From contig NC_057796.1 in NCBI RefSeq assembly GCF_018294505.1, positions 267,303,518 to 267,367,517 on the forward strand: DNA of 64,000 bases, written 5' to 3'. The notes beneath the pieces are model-generated. The model had not been told where the DNA came from and did no database searches. It saw only the letters and a program-made list of their open reading frames with translations. The DNA is from Triticum aestivum. Lineage: Eukaryota > Streptophyta > Magnoliopsida > Poales > Poaceae. The translations under genes were made by a program, and so were the position numbers. Positions 58,301 to 64,000 of the stretch are shown piece after piece. How positions within the stretch are numbered: position 1 is the stretch's first letter; each line of letters starts with the position of its first letter.

Positions 58301-58567
58301 GGAGAGAGAGATGGGGTCGGGGGAGACGGCGGCAAGGGATCCGGCGGCGGTGATGCACGTTCGGGGGAGACAGTCGGGGCAAGGCGGGGTTGGGGAGATG
58401 ACGGCGGAGAGCGAGGGCAGGGGCTCCAGCGAGATCGAGGAGGAGCAGGCACAGGCGCGTGACGACGTCGAGGGCAGGGCTCCGGCGGCGGCGACGAGGG
58501 GGAGAAGAGAGTGGGGAATTGGGGGAGGAAGCAAAGGAGGGAAGCCCGCGCGAGGGGTTATGCCAAA
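58301..58567 (-). other. GC-rich leader upstream of CACTA Z ORF1
   Basis: A CCGCC-rich stretch with open frames on both strands (86 codons plus, 110 codons minus), none with a domain. Position and composition suit a 5' UTR or promoter for the minus-strand ORF1 gene. Confidence 0.45.
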
Positions 58568-58738
58568 ATAGAAGCAGTGTTGTTCTAGAAAACGCGCTAT
58601 AGCTAAGGTAGCTATAGTGCATTTCCTAAAACAACGCTACTGCTATCTGAAGTAGCTATAGCGCGTTTCTGAGACAGTGCTACGGCTACGTAACGTAGCT
58701 CTAGCGCTTTTCTTCAACCAGCGCTCCTGCTATTGTTT
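58568..58738. repeat. 'gcgctactgcta' repeat array internal to CACTA Z
   Basis: About seven units of 'gcgctatagctaaggtagctatagtgc' and 'acgctactgctat' type, clearly related to the terminal array at 44,660-44,880. No terminal 'tagtg' ends it. It runs straight into a polypyrimidine tract and the TNPD remnant, so this array is not at an element end. Confidence 0.75.
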
Positions 58739-58996
58739 TCATTTTTCCTTTTTATTTTCTTTTCCTTTTCTTTTTTCCTTTTTTTTCTTTTCCATTTTGT
58801 TTCTTCTATTTTCTTTTCCTTTTCTTTTTTGTTTTGTTTTTCCTTTTCCTTTTTTCCGAGAGCCGAAACAAAGGGAAGGTGATAAAATAATGTATATAAC
58901 TAAGGCGATATATATTGCATCATTTGACCCATAAAGGTTAAGTGTGCATACAAAATAGGAACATATATATTACATCATTTCACCCATAACGGTTTC
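58739..58996. other. Polypyrimidine tract and TNPD 3' flank
   Basis: 58,739-58,858 is an almost uninterrupted C/T tract (ttttcctttt units). 58,860-58,996 is AT-rich with a repeated 'atatattgcatcatttgaccca' block (58,909-58,930 and again near 58,968-58,988). No coding signal. Confidence 0.6.
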
Positions 58997-59339
58997 TCAA
59001 CGTCGACGTTTTTGTTTTTGAGTGAGCTTCTTTCCCTTGTTTGTTGACGAATAATTGAGCCCCTCATTGTTACTTTTCCTTTTCCATGGAATACAATCTT
59101 TCTTAGGTAATGTAGTACTGATTCTTCTTCTGACGTATACTTCACCGTCATCGTCATCTTCCCTCATCGGGTTGCCGTACTGGTCGCAGTATTCCTCGTT
59201 GGCGACTCCATCCATTCCAATGATGTCCTTTTGCCTCTCCTCACGACAACACGGCTAGGATTGCTCTGGTCGGTTATGAAGAAGCATTGTGTCACGTGCT
59301 TAGCATGTACCCATGGCTCGTTTTTTGTGATGGTGTTCA
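58997..59339 (-). pseudogene. C-terminal remnant of a TNPD-type CACTA transposase (DUF4216 region)
   Basis: On the minus strand the segment reads VNTITKNEPWVHAKHVTQC, then FFITDQSNPSRVVVRRGKR. After a one-base frameshift near 59,225 it continues MDGVANEEYCDQYGNPMRE, ending KLTQKQKRRR with a stop at 58997-58999. The 'nePwv.A.qv.Qcffi.D......vVvr.kr' pattern is that of the domain following the DDE region in plant CACTA TNPD proteins. Element Y starts at 59340 and removes everything upstream, so the catalytic part is not in the window. Orientation agrees with the other Z genes. Confidence 0.65.
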
Positions 59340-59362
59340 CACTACAAAAAAATACACTTCCG
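59340..59362 (+). repeat. Left terminal inverted repeat of CACTA Y
   Basis: CACTACAAAAAAATACACTTCC is identical to the inverse of the X terminus at 36842-36863. The similarity extends far inside. Confidence 0.9.
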
Positions 59363-59799
59363 TGATGATACATGTTTGTCACAGTAGGTCACGTTTTCTG
59401 TCATGCATGTACATCCATGACGATTTTATGAAAGAATCAAGATAGTCATACTTGTGCTATCGTAGAAGTGTTCCATGACATTACCAAAATTATCATCACG
59501 GAAGTGTCCACTTCCATGACGATAAATCGCGCGTCACATAAGTGATTTCGTCAAGGGTGACCGACACGTGGCATCCACCGTAACGGAACGTCGTTAAGCT
59601 ATCGGGTCCGGTTTTGGATCCGATAACCCGTTAACAGCCCGGACCAATGGGGATTTTCCACGTGTAAAATCATCATTTGCTGGAGGAAACACGTGTCGGC
59701 TCACCGTTGGGACAGTTGTCATCCGCTCATTGGACCGAAGGCGCCTATGATACGTCGACACGTGGCACGGCCCAACAGAGGCCCATTCATGTCAAAAGG

Positions 59800-60650
59800 C
59801 TAGCCCGTTTGACTTGGTGAAAAGGTGGCGGGCCGGCCCACGGAAAGCTTGTTAACGGCCTGTTCGCATATAGCCCATTTACAACCCGCTAACCGGGCCC
59901 ATTACGATGTATACGAATTAGGCCCAGTAGTGTCATCTGGGCCGTCCAATATGATTCCAGCCCGTTTTAACTTCCGGCCCATGTACGGCCCATGACGTCT
60001 TTCGGCCCATATGAGGCCCTTTGTAACTCTTGGCCCATTAATGGCCCATGGTGAAACTGGCCCGTAATGAACAGTGTATCACTTTATACCCATTAATGGC
60101 CCATTATTCCATTGGGCCGTTTTCAGCCCATGTTATCTTTCGGCCTTCTCAGGGCCCATTTATTCTTGGTCTCGTTTCCAACATTCGGTTACTTACGGCC
60201 CGTTACTGTCATTTTCTGCTTGTGGGCCAAATTTAGCCCGTGGTTACAGTTGGTCCATTTGTGGCCCGTTAATACGTTGGGCCGTTTTCATAACGTCATC
60301 AAATACGGCCTATTAACGACGACCCGTTATGGTCGGTCCATTAACGGATGATTCCAACTCTAGCCCGTTTATGGCCATAATGCGATCTGTTATTGGCCCA
60401 TGTTTGGCCAATCGATCATACGGCCGTATAGGGCCCGTTGATGATACGGCCCGTAGAAGGCCCATTGTGTCTATGGCCCGTAGAAGGCCCATTGTTTCTA
60501 CAGCCCGTAGAAGGCCCATTGTTTCTACGGACCGTAGACGACCCATTGTTTCTACGGACCATAGACGGCCCATTGTTTCTACGGCCCGTAGGAGGCCCTG
60601 TGTCACTACAGTAAATATGTAGCCCATGGTTATTGTGGCCTAGTTTTAAA
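59800..60650. repeat. GGGCC-rich subterminal array of CACTA Y, including six 30-bp units
   Basis: 'ggcccat' and 'ggcccgtt' units recur throughout. Between about 60,435 and 60,605 six near-identical 30-bp units (core 'cggcccgtagaaggcccattgtttcta') lie in tandem and create a spurious frame with a ten-residue period (RRRPIVSTAR). The array parallels 35,600-36,330 in element X. Confidence 0.85.
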
Positions 60651-60912
60651 AAATAGGTTATTGCGGCCACTAGCAAACCGCAGAAAAAGAACTGCACTGA
60701 CTACAAGAAAACAAATAAACAAGACAACAAGGAAATAAATAAGCAAGCAACTTACGCTAGGCTATCACGGCTATTACACATATTACATCCACTGGGCATC
60801 AAAGTTCGCCACCAGTGCAAATAAACGCGCCGACAAAAGAATATACAAAACTGAGAGCACTTTAGAAGGCACTAGGCCTGGCCAGGTGGGGCCCCGCAAA
60901 CAACTGAACAAG

Positions 60913-61254
60913 CTAATTAGACCTCAGTTGTGTCAATGATAGATGCTTCATCCCTAGCTGTATGCCACGATAGTGCGCAAGGCAGTCCTCTGACATCTTC
61001 ATTACATCTTTGACTTCAAGTCGGAGCTGAGCTGAAGCAAGGCCTTCCGCTTTAAGTTGAGACTGAAGAAGTCGAACTGACTGAGGCAGCGAATGCACAG
61101 AGGTTGTCTCACACCTGCTAGTGAGTAGCTTCAACTCACTGTCTTCATCAAGATAGTACCTTGGGGTCATCTCGCTGTCCTCAAGATGGTTTGGCTCACT
61201 ATCTTCCCTAAAGTTCTGCCTGGCATAAGAGATATGACTCTGAAAGAGAAACAA
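60913..61254 (-). CDS. CACTA Y ORF1, last exon (coiled-coil tail)
   Basis: 113 codons on the minus strand with NHLEDSEMTPRYYLDEDSE, then SLPQSVRLLQSQLKAEGLA and SEDCLAHYRGIQLGMKHL to a stop at 60913. It is homologous to the last exon of element X (34,867-35,315) but free of its two stops. The exon start is probably the acceptor near 61,240; the first few residues of the open frame (MFLFQSHISYA) are likely intronic. The product is a TNPA-like partner protein with a leucine-rich coiled coil, inferred from X/Y conservation. Confidence 0.55.
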   Translation of the reverse strand: MFLFQSHISYARQNFREDSEPNHLEDSEMTPRYYLDEDSELKLLTSRCETTSVHSLPQSVRLLQSQLKAEGLASAQLRLEVKDVMKMSEDCLAHYRGIQLGMKHLSLTQLRSN

Positions 61255-61850
61255 GCAGACACGTAACAGGTTTCACAATTATATAAGCAAATAAATGGAT
61301 CTGTTCTGCATAAGGAACATGTTTTTACAACTACAATTTAAAACTGGTAGTTGTTGCAAACATCCAATCAGGTGTAAACAGCAAAGTAAACAGAAGTGGA
61401 GGAAATGATGCCTATCTAAATCTATACTAGAACAAAGTTTGAAGGCTTGAGAAGGATGAACTTACATTACATGTTAACACGGGCTGGACAAAGCCCTTCT
61501 CCATGTTGATGGAAGGATAGTTCAATAAATTCCCCAAAGAAAATTCTTTATAAGCGTTGCCATTATTCTACATTTTGCAAAGTGTAAATATAGATCAAAT
61601 AATATTGGAAGAAACAGAGGATAATGAAGCTCAGGTGTAGACTGATGATACATAATCAAATAGCAATTAATTAAGTACAGCGGTACAAGGCAAAAGGGCG
61701 AGAGGTACTGACAAGAGCAATGCAGCCCAGTATTGTTGTGAGATCGTATGATCCTTTGAGCAAGGAGATTCATCTGAAATTAGTTTTCATACAAGAGAGA
61801 AGGTAAGGCACATGCAGAAATTTAGGAGTTCAAATTTTGAATTGATATCA
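61255..61850. other. Intronic region of the CACTA Y gene
   Basis: AT-rich, with no recognisable domain on either strand. The 83-codon frame at 61522-61773 (minus) is hydrophobic by composition and has no partner in element X. Confidence 0.5.
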
Positions 61851-61857
61851 TAGACAG

Positions 61858-62045
61858 TACCTGACGCTGGGCTCTCAGCAGTTCAAATAGGGGTTTGGCC
61901 ACTGGAGTACGGGTAAAGTGTGGTACACTTGGGCCTGTGTTTTCTGTGGCTGCTGGTCTATCTGATTTAACAGGTATCACTACGTTTTCCAAATACCTAG
62001 TTTGTACTCCTTGAGGATCTGCACTGACCCTCTTCTTTTGGACAT
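61858..62045 (-). CDS. CACTA Y ORF1, middle exon
   Basis: In the minus-strand frame 62094 down to 61822 the central part reads KKRVSADPQGVQTRYLEN, then PVKSDRPAATENTGPSVPHF and KPLFELLRAQRQ. It is followed on the minus strand by a GT donor (cag|gtactg, about 61,857-61,862). The Pro/Ser/Thr-rich content matches the middle exon of element X in style rather than by clear alignment. Function unknown; it is part of the ORF1 protein. Confidence 0.45.
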
Positions 62046-62189
62046 GTATTACGAAAGAACAACATTTGAATGGAAAAACAAAGTATGACGACACATGGAA
62101 TAGGTACAGAAAATGGATAGGTATGGCATATACTCATATATGATACTTAAACTAAGCAGATGGTGTAACAAAGTAGAAGTAATGCAAGA

Positions 62190-62365
62190 GGTCAGATGCA
62201 AAATATGTGCGACCGATACAACCTTGCCAAGTTAGAGCAAGCACCTTGATGGGTGAATAAGATAGGCCATCCTCCACCATGCCAAGTTTGTTAGCCAGTG
62301 GATTGTTCCGCAATATTCCTCTCATGCGCCCATTCTCATATTCATTTTGATAATGTTCAATATCT
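62190..62365 (-). CDS. CACTA Y ORF1, upstream exon
   Basis: Minus-strand frame with IEHYQNEYENGRMRGILRNN, then LANKLGMVEDGLSYSPIK and a GT donor-like site near 62,245 (aag|gtgctt). I do not recognise a domain. Element X shows no clear equivalent, so X may have lost this exon. Boundaries are uncertain. Confidence 0.4.
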
Positions 62366-62844
62366 GACATGCATGAAAACATAAAAACAAGTGAGATTAT
62401 CTTTGTAATGCTGAAGTTATCCAATGCTACCTCCCTGTAAACCTCTTTGTGCTATCTCTGCAATTCTTTTAAGAGATGCCCTGCATGCTGTAATTTGGTG
62501 TGTGCATTAATATAATGTGGCCTACTACTCAAAATATGAGAGCTCCAGAAGTGATGACACTTCGCAGATGACAGCTTCAACATATAGTAAAGAAGAACAA
62601 GTCGACCTGACCTGACAGATTCAAAATATACTAAGGGAGAATAACTCGACCTGACCAGTCGACCGCAAGAGAAGAGGATCATCTTAAAGAAGAGCAGAAG
62701 AGCAAGCAGATTGAAGATATTACAAGTCTTTCAATACAATGTAGGTTGGCCACCCATGATGAACCAGAGCGCACAAAGAAATACTATTCCTTCCGGTCTC
62801 TCTATATGTGGCTCACATGCATTTCGAAACTAAAGTAGGAACAT

Positions 62845-63780
62845 TTAGCTGACCAATTAAACATCTCTCAGTTTTACTAATATCAGCATAATATCATATT
62901 TGAATTTGTACAACTAAGCTTGTTTAGCTCGATGGGTGGAGCGGTGCTATTACGACACGAACCATGCAGGCTGATCGTGCTCATCATAAAATGGGGAAAC
63001 CGTAAGCATGATGAGTATAGTGTTGACCGTGGCAGTGGGATGGCAGATCTGAAGCTGCAAACCGCGCAAAGGTTAGTTAGCAACCGATGTTTGCTTTGAA
63101 ATAACAACTAAGATTTGGTATGGACAAGAAAGTACAGTCAACAAGTGACAAAGAAATGCAATTCTGCTATCTCTCTATATGTCGCGACATGCATTTGGAA
63201 ACTCAAATGGGACCTTTAGCTAACCAATTAAATGTGTCTTTTAACTAATATCAGTATCATATCACAATCATATTTGAACAACTAAGCTTTGGAATTTTGA
63301 GTGTTGTGTTGTTTAGCTTGAAGGGTGGAGTAATGCTAGTATGACAGAAAGCACCTACGCAAATCATAGTAGAGTAGATAAAAGGGGAAAACCCTAAGCA
63401 TCAAGAGTAAAATCAGGAAAGTGGAACTAGCTGGACCAGTGGGTGGCGCACATGCTTTTTGAAATGAATATAGGAACATTAGGTGACCAATTAAACGTTC
63501 TATGTTTTAGTGATATGAGCATCATATCAGATTTGTATTTCAACACATAAGCTTTGGGTTGAGGTCTTGAGGAGGAGTGCTAGCACGACACAAAGCACCT
63601 ACGATGATGGTAGTGAATATAAAGGGGGAGACCATAAGCTTGACGAGTATAGTGCCCGTGCCATGAAGGATCTGAAGGTGCAAACTGGACAAAGCTACTT
63701 CGCAACCAATGTTTGATTTCAACTAGCCACCACGATTTGGTATGGACAAGAAAAGTACAGTAAACAAATTACGATGTATT
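62845..63780. repeat. Three diverged copies of a 260-370-bp unit in the CACTA Y intron
   Basis: The marker 'accaattaaa' followed by 'atatcagcatcatatca', 'caactaagctt', 'gggtggagnnntgctag' and 'gacacnaagcacctacg' occurs at 62,852, 63,223 and 63,485. Copies differ by many substitutions. The first and third end with 'caaccnatgtttg..tt' and 'gatttggtatggacaagaaa' blocks. Confidence 0.75.
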
Positions 63781-63799
63781 TTCCGGGTGAGATCAATAA

Positions 63800-64000
63800 C
63801 TTAAGAACATATGGAAGAGTACCACCTCTCTTGCGACGCTGTGTAGGCCTCTGCTGATACGTTGAGGGTGCTGCGGGTGCGATGGCTGTCGGCGGCGGGG
63901 AAGAAGACTTTAGACGGCAGACGGCCGGGTCGGGGGATAAATCCTGTTGCCGTGGATGAGGCGGTCATAGGAGCGGCAACGGCAAGCTGGACGACGGCGC
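63800..64000 (-). pseudogene. CACTA Y ORF1, candidate first exon (incomplete)
   Basis: On the minus strand the edge of the window is GC-rich and ends in a 'cgcaagag|aggtggta' context similar to the first exon end of element X at 31,858. The frame is not fixed because the start is outside or unclear. Called only from X/Y similarity. Confidence 0.35.

Larger units (their letters stand above)
44646..59339 (-). mobile_element. CACTA transposon Z, interrupted by elements G and Y
   Basis: The left terminus cactactagggaaaagcc (44646) is followed by an array of 'gcgctactgcta' subterminal repeats. The genes lie on the minus strand. From right to left they are a TNPD C-terminal remnant (58997-59339), a TNPA-like ORF1 (57221 down to 54593), an Ulp1-like domain (46660 down to 45696) and a small RNase H1-N/viroplasmin-type ORF (45388 down to 45131). 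A gypsy element (46742-54591) separates the ORF1 halves and element Y (from 59340) cuts the TNPD gene. The right terminus is not in the window. Confidence 0.75.
59340..64000 (-). mobile_element. CACTA transposon Y, second copy of the X family, runs off the right edge
   Basis: Starts cactacaaaaaaatacacttcc, preceded by tca (59337-59339), the probable 3-bp target duplication. Its first 1.5 kb are homologous to the inverse of 35,340-36,863. The gene lies on the minus strand with its 3' end toward this terminus. The right terminus is not seen. Confidence 0.82.

Noticed and set aside
60329..60622. Frames with a ten-residue repeat (RRRPIVSTAR)
   Set aside because: Created by the 30-bp subterminal DNA repeat; present on both strands; not a protein repeat.
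1..64000. CRISPR arrays, operons, bacterial promoters or ribosome binding sites
   Set aside because: The content is plant nuclear repeat DNA; the tandem repeats seen lack regular unique spacers and any cas-like gene.
1..64000. A low-copy host gene
   Set aside because: Every coding segment with a recognisable domain belongs to gag, pol, an antisense retrotransposon ORF or a CACTA gene; no other frame shows domain or exon structure.

Overview
The window reads as intergenic chromatin of a large grass genome, most likely a Triticeae species (wheat, Aegilops or barley group). This is inferred from the repeat types: long LTR retrotransposons of several Triticeae-like kinds, CACTA transposons with GGGCC-rich or 'gcgctactgcta' subterminal arrays, and AT/GC mosaic filler. 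I see no convincing single-copy host gene, no tRNA or rRNA gene and no CRISPR array. Almost everything can be placed in a nest of at least eight transposable elements. Names such as 'Tat-lineage' or 'CRM-like' are structural calls, not database matches.

Left half. Positions 1-2493 are a flank with a 359-bp tandem repeat. From 2494 to 29524 lies one Ty3/gypsy element with 1.17/1.13-kb LTRs and an exact 5-bp target-site duplication (TSD, tacat). Its two RNase H domains and an antisense B3-like ORF between pol and the 3' LTR place it in the Tat lineage. Two younger elements split it. A non-coding LTR retrotransposon (4007-11118, TSD cgctc) sits in gag. A copia element (17996-26733, TSD gtttt) sits between pol and the antisense ORF. 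By eye the LTR divergence falls from outer to inner (about 5%, about 4%, about 2%), which fits the nesting order.

Middle. 29525-36863 is the 3' part of a CACTA element (X) whose right terminal inverted repeat ends at 36863. From 36864 to 44645 lies a coding-free LTR retrotransposon (L) on the minus strand, with very long LTRs and both outer ends cut by CACTA insertions.

Right half. A second CACTA family (Z) starts at 44646. On the minus strand it carries remnants of a TNPD transposase C-terminus, a TNPA/Transposase_24-like ORF1 that leads into an Ulp1-like protease domain, and a small ORF with an RNase H1 N-terminal (viroplasmin-type) domain and hydrophobic tail. A minus-strand gypsy element (G, 46742-54591) splits the TNPA/Ulp1 gene. 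Its pol frame runs into its own 3' LTR, a CRM-lineage trait. At 59340 a second copy of the X family (Y) is inserted into the TNPD gene and runs off the right edge. X and Y face each other as inverted copies about 22 kb apart.

None of the polyproteins is intact; all carry stops or frameshifts. No element here looks autonomous, although LTRs, primer sites and terminal repeats are largely preserved.
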